In this document: positions 6,706 to 15,057 of the stretch, piece after piece
Numbering within the stretch: position 1 is the first letter of the stretch
Layout of the letters: each line of letters begins with the position of its first letter
Origin: an uncultured Vampirovibrio sp.
GTDB taxonomy: Bacteria > Cyanobacteriota > Vampirovibrionia > Gastranaerophilales > Gastranaerophilaceae
Direction of reading: 5' to 3'
DNA length: 21,331 nucleotides
Assembly (NCBI GenBank): GCA_910583725.1
Contig: CAJTXZ010000031.1
Span: 1 to 21,331 of the forward strand
The notes under the pieces: model-generated
The model's input: only the letters and a program-made list of their open reading frames with translations
The model's database searches: none
Told to the model about the DNA's origin: nothing
Made by a program: the position numbers and the translations under genes

Positions 6706-9296
6706 CCACTTTCTTTGATGAATTAAGTTCCGAAATAGCCGCTAGAGAATATTTTAAAAAACATTATCATAACTTATTTATTCTTTCTGCTTGTAAGCAA
6801 TTAGAAAAAATTCCTAATACAAGATTTATGAGTGTTGAAGAACCAGATTATGGATATTTATTAGAAATTGCAAATGTTTTTGCACAAAGTACGAATGAAG
6901 AATTCCATAATATAGCTCAGAGAATTGTTCAATATGTTGTAGAATTTATTGATAATGACTATTACAAACAAGTTGCATATATGGTATTAGAATTGCTTGT
7001 AAATAAACAATCGATCAGTCTTGCTCAACGAAAACAAAAATTACCAAAGAATATATATTTCACACAACCTTTTAAATTTACTTTAGAAAATATTAATAGG
7101 GATATTGAATACTCATTTCAGGCTACAGAAGATGATATTGTTCATTGTAACAAATTTCAAAAAGAGTTTTGGGACGGGGTTGAAACACTTAATAATATTG
7201 TATCAATATCAGCACCTACATCAGCAGGGAAATCATATATTGTAACAAAATGGTTGAAATATAACCTTGAATTAAGTAACACTTCCGAAATTAATGTAGG
7301 AATTATAGTACCAACCAGAGCTTTAATAAATCAATTTGAACAGGACTTAAAAAAAGAATTTGAAGTGTATAAGTCAAAAGTTAATATTATATCAATGCCT
7401 TTTGCAAAAACAAGTTTAACAAATAAATGCAAAACTATTTATGTGTTTACTCAAGAACGTATGAATATTTTTCTATCAAGAAATAAAAACAAATATTTTA
7501 AGGCAGTTTTCGTTGATGAAGCTCATAAAGTTGGTGATAACGAAAGAGGTGTATTGTTACAGAATGTTGTAGATGAAATATTAAGACGAGAAAATAATAC
7601 TAAAATTGTTTTTGCAGGACCTTTCGTTAAAAATCCCGAAGATGTTTATATAAATGCTAAGAAAATCAAAAGTACTTTACAAACTGTAGATAGAAATTAC
7701 TTTCATATATGCAGAAGAGCATATGGACCAAAGAAATGGAAAATAAAACTTGAGAACAATAATGCATTAGTGAAAGTTGCAAAAGTTGATTTAATAAAGT
7801 CTATAGGTATTCGAGAAGCAGCTTACAAAATATTAGCAAAGTGGGCATATATCATCGGACATAATAATTCAGGAAATCTTATTTATGCAAATGGAGGTGG
7901 ACAAGCTGAAAAAATAGCAGAGTGTATATATGAGTTAGAATCTAATACATATACTAATAATCAAGAATTAGATGAATTAATAGAATTATGTAAGGTAATT
8001 GTTCACCCTGATTTTTTATTAATAAAACTTTTAAAAAAACGTATTGCTTTTCATTATGGTAGTATGCCACAGATTATAAGACAAAAAATTGAAGAACTGT
8101 TTAATAGAAAAATATTGAAGTATGTAATTTGCACATCAACACTTCTTGAAGGTATAAATTTATCTTGTAAAAATATTTTTGTCAGAGAGCCTCAAAAAGG
8201 ACAAAATATTCCAATGTCAGGGGCAGATTTGTTTAATCTTCTTGGTCGGGCAGGTCGTTTAGGAAAAGAATTTTGTGGGAATATTTACTATGTTGATTGG
8301 GATATTGCACCTACAGAAAAAGCTGAACAAATAGTGGAAAGAACTACTCATAAGATTATATCAACAAACTTTGAAGCTATTGTAAATTCTTTCAAATCTG
8401 ACCTTCCTTTAGACAATCAAAATAAAGATAATATAGAAGCAACAGTAGGTTATCTTTTTCAGGAATATTTAAGATCAAATGATATATCACAATGTACGGA
8501 AATCAAAACATTATGTTCGGATGAACAAATAAAAGAATTAAATAGTGTACTAGCAGATTATTCAAATAAAATACAAATTCCTATGAATATACTTGAAAAT
8601 CATCCAACTACATTTCATTATTCAATGCAAAAGCTATTAAATAGATTTTATGAAAAATACAACGAAAATCCAGATGCAATCGATAGCATAGTTCCTGACC
8701 TATCAGAAGAAAAAATGTATGATAGTTTAATACCAATATTAAAAAGAATGCAACGATATTTTAATACTGGTCTTGTTGAAGTTACTTATCCTGCCCTTAT
8801 TGCTACAAGTTGGTTAAGATTTAAAAATATTCCATATATCATACAAAGAAGAATCACTTATAATGAAAAACATAATAAAAAAGAGTCATTTAATACATCT
8901 GTGAGAACTGTTTTTAATGACATTGATAATCTTGCAAGATATAAAGTACCAAAACTTTTGTCATGCTATGTTGATATTTTGAATTATTTCTTTAAACAAA
9001 TAAATAAAGAAATACCAGAAGAACAGAACAAAGATATTGCAATGTTTTTAGAGTATGGTATAAATAAACAAACACAAGCATCCATGATTATTTTGGGATT
9101 ATCTCGTTCTACTATATTTGAATTAGAAAGCCTTGAGAATGAGGATGGTAATCTAATTTTAAATAATGAAAACATGACAGAAGCTGAAGCTCTACAATGG
9201 CTTAATGATAACATTCAGAAAATAGAAGAAAACAGCTTAATTCCAAAACTGTTGATAGATGAAATCCATGATATCCTAGATGCGTATGTTTTATAG
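6702..9296 (+). CDS. hamB: Hachiman helicase HamB (superfamily 2)
   Basis: An 864-aa superfamily 2 helicase. After about 150 N-terminal residues it has Walker A APTSAGKS (171-178), motif Ia VPTRALINQ (203-211), the VDEAH box (271-275), motif V-like CTSTLLEGINLS and the arginine-finger motif GRAGR (515-519). A long helical C-terminal part follows. In Hachiman, HamB senses abnormal DNA and controls the HamA nuclease. It starts inside the last codons of hamA (ATGA overlap). The length is in the normal range, with no frameshift or missing motif, so the system appears complete. It is followed by the putative transposon end. Confidence 0.94.
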   Translation: MTTFFDELSSEIAAREYFKKHYHNLFILSACKQLEKIPNTRFMSVEEPDYGYLLEIANVFAQSTNEEFHNIAQRIVQYVVEFIDNDYYKQVAYMVLELLVNKQSISLAQRKQKLPKNIYFTQPFKFTLENINRDIEYSFQATEDDIVHCNKFQKEFWDGVETLNNIVSISAPTSAGKSYIVTKWLKYNLELSNTSEINVGIIVPTRALINQFEQDLKKEFEVYKSKVNIISMPFAKTSLTNKCKTIYVFTQERMNIFLSRNKNKYFKAVFVDEAHKVGDNERGVLLQNVVDEILRRENNTKIVFAGPFVKNPEDVYINAKKIKSTLQTVDRNYFHICRRAYGPKKWKIKLENNNALVKVAKVDLIKSIGIREAAYKILAKWAYIIGHNNSGNLIYANGGGQAEKIAECIYELESNTYTNNQELDELIELCKVIVHPDFLLIKLLKKRIAFHYGSMPQIIRQKIEELFNRKILKYVICTSTLLEGINLSCKNIFVREPQKGQNIPMSGADLFNLLGRAGRLGKEFCGNIYYVDWDIAPTEKAEQIVERTTHKIISTNFEAIVNSFKSDLPLDNQNKDNIEATVGYLFQEYLRSNDISQCTEIKTLCSDEQIKELNSVLADYSNKIQIPMNILENHPTTFHYSMQKLLNRFYEKYNENPDAIDSIVPDLSEEKMYDSLIPILKRMQRYFNTGLVEVTYPALIATSWLRFKNIPYIIQRRITYNEKHNKKESFNTSVRTVFNDIDNLARYKVPKLLSCYVDILNYFFKQINKEIPEEQNKDIAMFLEYGINKQTQASMIILGLSRSTIFELESLENEDGNLILNNENMTEAEALQWLNDNIQKIEENSLIPKLLIDEIHDILDAYVL

Positions 9297-9327
9297 TTTG
9301 TGTTTTTAAGATTTTCTCAAAATTCAC

Positions 9328-9429
9328 TGTCAATTTTTCTTAATCTCGATGTCAATTTACACTTTTCTTATTTATGTTGCCGAAATAGTCAAACTATCTG
9401 TCCAAAATAATCAATCCATGTGTCCTTTT
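9328..9429. mobile_element. Putative transposon end with periodic TGTC-led sites
   Basis: TGTCAATTT occurs exactly at 9328-9336 and 9350-9358. Weaker TGT-led copies start at 9375 (TGTTGCCGA), 9399 (TGTCCAAAA) and 9421 (TGTCCTTTT). Spacings are 22, 25, 24 and 22 bp. Evenly spaced TGTC-type motifs are the usual look of transposase-binding arrays at the ends of Mu-, Tn7- and Tn552-type elements, which fits the MuB-like gene at the left edge. The array lies between an intact hamB and a beheaded darT. The last one or two copies may belong to the target gene. The motifs read outward on the plus strand, which is not the textbook inward orientation, so the exact boundary is uncertain. Confidence 0.5.
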
Positions 9430-9887
9430 GCATATGTGTTGGGGATTGCGTTCCGTTTTATTTTTGTCCACGTTCTGTTATGCTTTATGTGATTAGCTGC
9501 AGAAATAATCCGGATTTGAATTATACCGGCGGCCAGGATAATATTGTACATCTGGAGATGAGTTTGGATAATGTATTAAACTGGGCAGATACAAATAATA
9601 AAAGATGTGTCTTTACAACCTCTAATGCGGCCGCATATTATTGCAATGATTATGATGATTTTTCCGCATTAAATCTCATTAATTGGAATGCAGTGAATGC
9701 TGATAATTGGCAGCATTGCAGAGAAGAAAAACAGGCAGAATTTTTGATAGAAAACAGTATACCTTGGAGCCTGATTGAAAGAATCGGGGTTAATAGCATT
9801 ACTGTATATAAAAACGTTAGTGCCGTATTAAATCAGACAAAAGAACATCGTCCAAAGATAGAACTTATGCCACAATGGTATTATTAG
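9420..9887 (+). pseudogene. darT: DarT DNA ADP-ribosyltransferase toxin, 5'-truncated remnant
   Basis: The frame matches the C-terminal three quarters of DarT, which ADP-ribosylates thymidine in single-stranded DNA. Visible landmarks are VPFYFCPRSVMLY, YTGGQDNIVHLE, FTTSNAAAYY and KQAEFLIE, which carries the catalytic Glu; it ends in MPQWYY. The N-terminal 30-50 residues of the family, including the NAD+-binding H-x-T segment and start, are absent. In-frame sequence upstream ends at a TAA at 9408-9410. The only available start is GTG 9420 without a ribosome-binding site. The break coincides with the putative transposon end, so truncation by insertion is the likely cause. The remnant should be inactive because it cannot form the full NAD+ pocket. 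Confidence 0.85.
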
Positions 9888-9897
9888 GGAAGAATTT

Positions 9898-10869
9898 ATG
9901 ATTAGCTATAAGACTGGGGATATTTTAAAGGAAGAAACCGAGGCTATAATTAACACCGTAAACTGCGTCGGGGTTATGGGGCGAGGCATTGCCCTGCAGT
10001 TTAAGAATGTTTATCCGGATAATTTTAAGGAATACAAAAAAGCCTGTAAAAGAGGGGAAGTTGTTCCCGGTAAAATGTTTATTCATAAGCACAGCTCTCT
10101 TATAAACCCCAAATACATTATCAATTTTCCAACCAAACGCCACTGGAAGGGAAAAAGCAACATTAAAGATATCAAGGAAGGCCTTATTGTCCTAAGGAAT
10201 GAAATTCAAATGCTTGGAATAAAATCTGTTGCTATTCCTCCCTTGGGCTGTGGCCTTGGCGGATTAAGCTGGTGTGAGGTCAAGGGGTTAATTAATGAAA
10301 TTCTTGGCGGTTTGGAGGATGTCAGCCTTGTAATATTTGAACCGAATGATGGCACAAAACATATAATTAACAACTCAAAAGAAGTGCCAAGGATGACATC
10401 AGGCAGGGCGGCGCTCATAGAATTAATGTATTTTATGCAAGAGGCAGGCGAGGGGCTGAAACTAAAATTTGCAAAAGCGCCTTATGGGCCTTATGCGGAA
10501 AATCTCCGGCATGTTCTTAATGTTTTAGAGGGGCGTTTTATTGAAGGATACAATGGAGAGGATAGTCCGTATTGCCCAATAATATTGCTTCCTGGAGCTT
10601 CTTGTGATGCTAAAGAATTCCTTCATAAAAAAAATGAAGTTTGGCAAAGGTTTAAGAGGGTTTCAGACTTAATTGACGGCTTTGAAACCTCATTTGGTTT
10701 AGAATTACTTGCGACTGTACATTGGCTTGTTGCAAGAGAAGGCGCTGATGAACATAATATCATTGAAGCTGTGTATGGCTGGAATGACAAAAAGCGCAAG
10801 TTCACTGAAAGACAGATAATTTTAGCCTATGAAACACTTCATACCAAAGGCTGGCTTGCTTTTTCATAA
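9898..10869 (+). CDS. darG: DarG macrodomain antitoxin (intact)
   Basis: A 323-aa protein with an N-terminal macrodomain (about 1-155). It shows ETEAIINTVNCVGVMGRGIA for ADP-ribose binding and SVAIPPLGCGLGGLSW as the second loop. The C-terminal domain (about 165-323) includes SGRAALIELMYFM, KAPYGPYAENLRH and FGLELLATVHWLVARE, the part that binds and blocks DarT. DarG removes ADP-ribose from thymidine in DNA and sequesters the toxin. It begins 10 bases after the darT remnant, so it once shared that operon. Both domains and the usual length are intact. With DarT truncated, DarG is now an orphan antitoxin; a promoter would have to come from the element or the remnant. Confidence 0.93.
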   Translation: MISYKTGDILKEETEAIINTVNCVGVMGRGIALQFKNVYPDNFKEYKKACKRGEVVPGKMFIHKHSSLINPKYIINFPTKRHWKGKSNIKDIKEGLIVLRNEIQMLGIKSVAIPPLGCGLGGLSWCEVKGLINEILGGLEDVSLVIFEPNDGTKHIINNSKEVPRMTSGRAALIELMYFMQEAGEGLKLKFAKAPYGPYAENLRHVLNVLEGRFIEGYNGEDSPYCPIILLPGASCDAKEFLHKKNEVWQRFKRVSDLIDGFETSFGLELLATVHWLVAREGADEHNIIEAVYGWNDKKRKFTERQIILAYETLHTKGWLAFS

Positions 10870-10938
10870 AATACAGGCTTAAAAATTATAAATACGAACC
10901 TCATACAGCTTGAAAATCACAAAACCTTTATACGGCGC

Positions 10939-12024
10939 TTATTTAACCTCAATCCCCATTGCCTCTCTAAAAATCTTGCCCAAACGCGCGAGTTCATTGG
11001 CATGAAAGACGGAGCCATGTCCGTGGCAGCGCGCATCGTTGTTTGAGGTCATCCTTAGAACGCATTCATCTATAAATTTATTGTCTTCGCTATTTGTAAT
11101 CGGGTGTTCCCTTCTTAAAACATTTATAACAGGGCTGCCCTGTCTTTTTTTGTTTTGTCCTTGAATGGGTACCAGAAGCGTATATCCAAGATATGTATCA
11201 GCTATTTCTTCTCTTGCTTCCTTATATAAAAGCGGGTCTTTGCCTGAGTATCCTTCGCTTTGATTATTTGGAAGCGAGAAATATCTTTTTTGTGTAATGG
11301 CACGTTCTGTATTTATGCCAAAATTTGTACCTAAATCTTGCGCCCATTCTTTGGCTTTATAATCAATATTTCCTCGTACAATCTCATCTTTATATTTTTT
11401 AAGTTCAGTATCTATCTTGTTTGCAGTTTCTTCTAATGATTCTGCGACTTCATTGTATCTTCTTGTTGTATTAGCATCTCTTTGTATGTCTTGTGATATT
11501 TTCCAATATTCTGACTGCAGAGGGAAATCTTCATCATACCAGCGGTATGCGTATATCTCATTTGTTGTAAAATCATCCGGAAGGCTGATATCATCAATCT
11601 TTGCAGGTTTTACATTATAGTCTAATTTGTCTATGGCTTCATCAATAGCGCCACAGCCTCTTTGAGCTTCTCCGGCTGCAGCATTGCCTGCTCTCTCGGC
11701 GTTTCTGGTTAAGAGGTTTTGGAAACTTTGGCCAAAAAGCCCTTTTCTGCCGCCTGCATAAATGCCTGCAAGTGCTGCAAGGGCAAGGCCTGCGCCAACT
11801 AAGATTTTTTTTGTATTATCGGATTTGTTTTTTTGTTCTGCTGAATCTTTAATATTAGTGTCTTTTTCTTGTTTTTGCGATGTATTTTTTTCAGATGAAA
11901 TATTTTTCTTTTCTGCCCCGGGTGGTGTTTTGGGCGCCATTTTTGGCTTTTGGCTTGCTATGTTGCCATTTGGCTGCGCTGTTTGCGGATATGGGCTTGT
12001 TGTTTGCATAGTGTTTATCGGCAT
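10939..12024 (-). CDS. Hypothetical membrane-anchored protein with disordered N-terminus (361 aa)
   Basis: No family recognised. Residues 1-72 are low-complexity (Pro/Gln/Thr, then Lys/Glu/Ser-rich) and probably unstructured. Residues 73-91 (KILVGAGLALAALAGIYAGG) form one membrane segment followed by GRKGLFGQ. The remaining 260 residues are soluble, with charged helices and a C-terminal region NNDARCHGHGSVFHANELAR containing several His and one Cys. There is no cleavable signal peptide. ATG 12024 has AAGGAA seven bases upstream. It is transcribed convergently with darG. Similar 'Lys-rich tail plus one membrane helix' proteins are typical of Gastranaerophilales genomes; this is my impression, not a search result. 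Confidence 0.7.
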   Translation of the reverse strand: MPINTMQTTSPYPQTAQPNGNIASQKPKMAPKTPPGAEKKNISSEKNTSQKQEKDTNIKDSAEQKNKSDNTKKILVGAGLALAALAGIYAGGRKGLFGQSFQNLLTRNAERAGNAAAGEAQRGCGAIDEAIDKLDYNVKPAKIDDISLPDDFTTNEIYAYRWYDEDFPLQSEYWKISQDIQRDANTTRRYNEVAESLEETANKIDTELKKYKDEIVRGNIDYKAKEWAQDLGTNFGINTERAITQKRYFSLPNNQSEGYSGKDPLLYKEAREEIADTYLGYTLLVPIQGQNKKRQGSPVINVLRREHPITNSEDNKFIDECVLRMTSNNDARCHGHGSVFHANELARLGKIFREAMGIEVK

Positions 12025-12233
12025 TTTAGTTTCCTTAATTAATTTGTGTTTCTTGATTTAACGATTCTCAATTTAAAAAATTGCGCGTGCCAGGATTATT
12101 TTTTAGAATTTGTTACAAAACTTAATATATTCAAAACTATTCCTCTGTTTATAATATTTTACCGTAAAAATATTGCCTAAAAGCCTTAAAAAATGTATCA
12201 TTTAAACTATAGTGCCAAGAAGGAGAAGTTTCG

Positions 12234-14546
12234 TTGCTAAACTTGGAATCTTATAAACAAAAAGAAAACAAAATCGTTAAAGTATATGCTGCAATAAAGA
12301 TTGTAACGATTGTTATGGTAATGCTTGCGGTTACTTTTGTAAACCATATATTAACAAAAGAACATGAATCTGCTAAAAAATATTTAGAACAAAGTGTTTT
12401 ACAAACCGCTTCAAACCTAAGGGGCAGAATAGCTTCATCTATTAATGAATTAAACGTATTGTCTGCAAAGATAGCAGCAAGCGTTGAACATTATACTGAT
12501 GAAGAAATATCTAATTTTTTATTGGCTCACATAACTGACTATGATTTTCACAGGCTAACATTTGCCTATCCTGATGGCAGAACTGTCAGATTTCAAAAGG
12601 ATACAGGAAGGCTGGAGTCTTTAAATTGGTCAAGCGAGGAGCGTTTTCTTAGGGCGATATCAGGCTCTTCTGTTTTTGCTGAAACAAAGCTGAGTGATGA
12701 TGTTCCGCCAAGATATGTGAATGAATTTGGCGTGCCTGTTCATGGCAGAGATGGCAGAGTAAGCGGTGTTTTAGGAGCGCAGGTGTATGCTGATAATTAT
12801 ATGAAAATTCTTGGCTTTAATAACTATAACAAGCAAGGCTTTTCATATATTATAGACAGAGATGGAAATTTTTTATTAAAGCCATTAAGGGACAAGAGCA
12901 CCATAAAAAATTTCTTTAACCTGAATATAAAATTTATTGGCCATACAAAAGAAGAAATTATGGGCATTTTGGCCGAAGATGCTTCCGGTACATTTACATT
13001 CAGATATAACGGCCAAAAATATATTGCTTCATTTGCAATGATTGATAATCCTGACCGTTATGTTATGACAATGGTGCCTGTTAATGTCTTAATGCTTCAT
13101 ATTGATAAACTTTTGTCAGGATTGATTATTATTGTTGTGTTTGTGAGCGTTCTTCTTTTGTCGCTTCTTTATTACAGTAATAATCTTTTAAGACATCATG
13201 AAAAAATTGTCTATGACATTGCTTTTATTGACAAAGTGACAGATGATGATAATAAGAATAAGTTTGTCATTAAAGCAAGAGAACTTCTTGATAAAAATCC
13301 GAATAAAAAATATGCAATGATATGTGTCGAAATTACAAAATTTAAGGCTATTAATGAGCTTTTTGGCGTTGAAAACGCAAACAAAATTTTGAAAGATTTT
13401 GCTCTAATAATTAAAAATAATATTTCATCCCGCGGTACTTCAGCAAGAGGCCATGCGGCAACATTTTTAGCTCTTTATGAGTATGATAGGGAAGAGTTTA
13501 TCACAAAATATTTTGTGGATAAAATTCTTGATGATATTGTTATCTATAATGGCGAATCAATTCAAAAAATTGCAAAAACTGCAGGTGTTCTTTTAAATAC
13601 AAAACTGTCACTTTCATTTGGAATATATTTAATAAATGATAGGGCTGATTCGATTGAGCAGATGTGCGAAAGGGCAAACATAGCAAGACGAAGCATTGGC
13701 GATGATATAAAGACTGTCTGCAAGTTTTATGATGATAAGCTAAGAGCACAAATTTTGCAGGAAAAAAATATAGAAGATGAGATGCACCAAGCATTAGCTA
13801 ATAATAATTTTCATATGTATCTGCAGCCAAAGTTTGACCTTCAAACAAAAGAGCTTGCCGGGGCTGAGGCGCTTGTTAGATGGATTCATCCGACCAAGGG
13901 CTTAATTCCTCCTATGCATTTTATTCCTCTTTTTGAAAAGAACGGTTTTGTGACAGAATTAGACAAGTGCGTGTGGAAACAGGCATGCGAGTTTTTGTCA
14001 TTAAGAAAAAAGGAGGGCGCAAAGCTATTTCCTATCTCTGTAAATGTTTCAAGAATTCATATGGAGGATGATAAATTTATTGATGAACTCATACTTTTAA
14101 CAAGAAAATACGGAATTGACCCTAAATATCTGGAATTAGAATTAACAGAAACTGCTTGTTTTAATAATGAAAAACGGTTTGAAAAAACTGTTGCCACATT
14201 AAAAGAGCTTGGTTTTGTTGTTTCAATGGATGATTTTGGAACAGGATACTCATCTCTTAACATGTTAAGAAATCTTCCGATTGATGTTTTAAAGCTTGAT
14301 AGGGGCTTTATTAAAGATACAATACAAGATACTAAGGGACAGATTGTAACAAAAAGTATAATAGAAATGGCAAACAAGCTTCATATGCTGACTGTTGCTG
14401 AGGGTATTGAAACAGAAGAACAGGCAGAATTTTTAAGAAGCATAGGCTGTAAAATAGCGCAAGGCTTTTTGTATGGTAAACCTGTTGATACCAACAGTTT
14501 TATGGAGCTTTTTATGAATAAGCCGCAAGCTGATATGCAGGCATAA
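12234..14546 (+). CDS. Membrane c-di-GMP phosphodiesterase: Cache sensor, degenerate GGDEF, EAL
   Basis: A 770-aa protein with a cytoplasmic tail, membrane helix 1 (about 18-37), an extracytoplasmic Cache-type sensor (about 40-285) and membrane helix 2 (about 292-314). A GGDEF-like domain then carries GHAATF (406-411) where active enzymes have GGDEF, so cyclase activity is lost. The EAL domain (about 520-765) is intact: EAL (545-547), NVS, ELTET, DDFGTGYSSL, LKLDRGFI, AEGIET and QGFLYGKP. It should hydrolyse c-di-GMP in response to a small ligand outside the membrane, with the GGDEF domain perhaps serving as a GTP sensor. The start is TTG 12234, set by AAGGAGAAG eight bases upstream. It is a single-gene unit. 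Confidence 0.93.
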   Translation: MLNLESYKQKENKIVKVYAAIKIVTIVMVMLAVTFVNHILTKEHESAKKYLEQSVLQTASNLRGRIASSINELNVLSAKIAASVEHYTDEEISNFLLAHITDYDFHRLTFAYPDGRTVRFQKDTGRLESLNWSSEERFLRAISGSSVFAETKLSDDVPPRYVNEFGVPVHGRDGRVSGVLGAQVYADNYMKILGFNNYNKQGFSYIIDRDGNFLLKPLRDKSTIKNFFNLNIKFIGHTKEEIMGILAEDASGTFTFRYNGQKYIASFAMIDNPDRYVMTMVPVNVLMLHIDKLLSGLIIIVVFVSVLLLSLLYYSNNLLRHHEKIVYDIAFIDKVTDDDNKNKFVIKARELLDKNPNKKYAMICVEITKFKAINELFGVENANKILKDFALIIKNNISSRGTSARGHAATFLALYEYDREEFITKYFVDKILDDIVIYNGESIQKIAKTAGVLLNTKLSLSFGIYLINDRADSIEQMCERANIARRSIGDDIKTVCKFYDDKLRAQILQEKNIEDEMHQALANNNFHMYLQPKFDLQTKELAGAEALVRWIHPTKGLIPPMHFIPLFEKNGFVTELDKCVWKQACEFLSLRKKEGAKLFPISVNVSRIHMEDDKFIDELILLTRKYGIDPKYLELELTETACFNNEKRFEKTVATLKELGFVVSMDDFGTGYSSLNMLRNLPIDVLKLDRGFIKDTIQDTKGQIVTKSIIEMANKLHMLTVAEGIETEEQAEFLRSIGCKIAQGFLYGKPVDTNSFMELFMNKPQADMQA

Positions 14547-14563
14547 AACTTTTATAATAAGAT

Positions 14564-14610
14564 TAAACCCGACAGATATGACGGCTTGAGCCTGATTTCT
14601 GCTGGGTTTA
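14564..14610 (+). terminator. Imperfect three-tier hairpin after the EAL gene
   Basis: TAAACCC (14564-14570) pairs with GGGTTTA (14604-14610). CAGA/TCTG-type pairs and the inner self-complementary GGCTTGAGCC (14583-14592) continue the stem. It begins 18 bases after the EAL gene stop. There is no T-run, so it may be an mRNA 3'-end structure and not an intrinsic terminator. Confidence 0.4.
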
Positions 14611-14841
14611 GTGTAATAATCGGATAGAAAGTTTTGGAGCAGACTCTAAGCCAAACCCTCCTTTTTATTATTTCTGACTTGTTTAAGGCGGGTGTTTTAT
14701 GGCGCGGTATTTGTGGACGCACTATTTACAGCTTGCCGGCATGATGTTTTTTAAGGAGGTTTGTACTTTTGGGCGGGGATTGAAATGAATTAAAGAACCT
14801 GTGGGAAACCAGACATTTTGCAGGAAAACAAATGATTTAAA

Positions 14842-14867
14842 GATCCTGAAACAAGTTCAGGATGACG
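14842..14867 (+). repeat. Palindromic repeat copy A (perfect)
   Basis: Perfect 8-bp arms ATCCTGAA (14843-14850) and TTCAGGAT (14856-14863) around ACAAG, followed by GACG. The 26-bp unit is repeated exactly, in inverse orientation, at 15468-15493. This unit resembles a widespread interspersed bacterial repeat often mistranslated in ORFs as HPELVSGS-type peptides. Confidence 0.85.
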
Positions 14868-14885
14868 AGGAGTGTGAAGTGCAGA

Positions 14886-14908
14886 GATAAAACAAGTTTG
14901 GGATGACG
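14886..14908 (+). repeat. Palindromic repeat copy B (degenerate)
   Basis: Shares AAACAAGTT and GGATGACG with copy A, but the left arm is lost. It is preceded by GTGAAGT, which also occurs twice before copy C, so copies A-C form a loose tandem cluster of about 50-bp units. Confidence 0.6.
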
Positions 14909-14943
14909 ACTGGACATTGGGATGTGAAGTGTGAAGTAAAGAA

Positions 14944-14965
14944 TTGAAACAAGTTCAGGATGACG
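14944..14965 (+). repeat. Palindromic repeat copy C (left arm truncated)
   Basis: Right part (TGAAACAAGTTCAGGATGA and onward) identical to copy A. The left arm is missing its first bases. Same orientation as copy A. Confidence 0.7.
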
Positions 14966-15019
14966 GAAAATTCCGCTAAATATAGAATTTATGTAAAATA
15001 AGTTCCCCCAGAGCGGTTT

Positions 15020-15050
15020 TTGCATTTGGTTATATGCAATATGGTATAAT
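15020..15050 (+). promoter_or_regulatory. Extended -10 promoter of the GIY-YIG gene
   Basis: TGG precedes a perfect TATAAT (15045-15050), giving a TGnTATAAT extended -10. A weak TTGCAT lies at 15020-15025 (19-bp spacer). ATG 15058 is only seven bases after the box and there is no ribosome-binding site, so the transcript may be leaderless. Confidence 0.5.
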
Positions 15051-15057
15051 TTAATTT

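Larger units (their letters stand above)
14547..15057. other. 511-bp intergenic region with hairpin and repeat cluster
   Basis: Holds an imperfect hairpin (14564-14610), a cluster of palindromic repeats (14842-14965) and the GIY-YIG promoter (TATAAT 15045-15050). Between them, 14620-14840 contains only a 30-codon ATG frame at 14699 with no ribosome-binding site or recognisable product. Nothing else is supported. Confidence 0.6.

Noticed and set aside
9420..9887. Functional DarT using GTG 9420
   Set aside because: No ribosome-binding site, and the N-terminal NAD+-binding segment found across the family is missing.
12066..12155. Promoter from TATAAT at 12150-12155 and the CAATTT/AAATTG palindrome
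   Set aside because: No -35 box at a proper distance; in such AT-rich DNA the match alone is not enough.
14699..14791. 30-codon ATG frame in the 14.6-15 kb gap
   Set aside because: No ribosome-binding site before it and no recognisable product; chance frame.
14842..14965. CRISPR-like repeat cluster
   Set aside because: Only three imperfect copies with repeated, not unique, spacer sequence and no cas genes; better explained as an interspersed palindrome.
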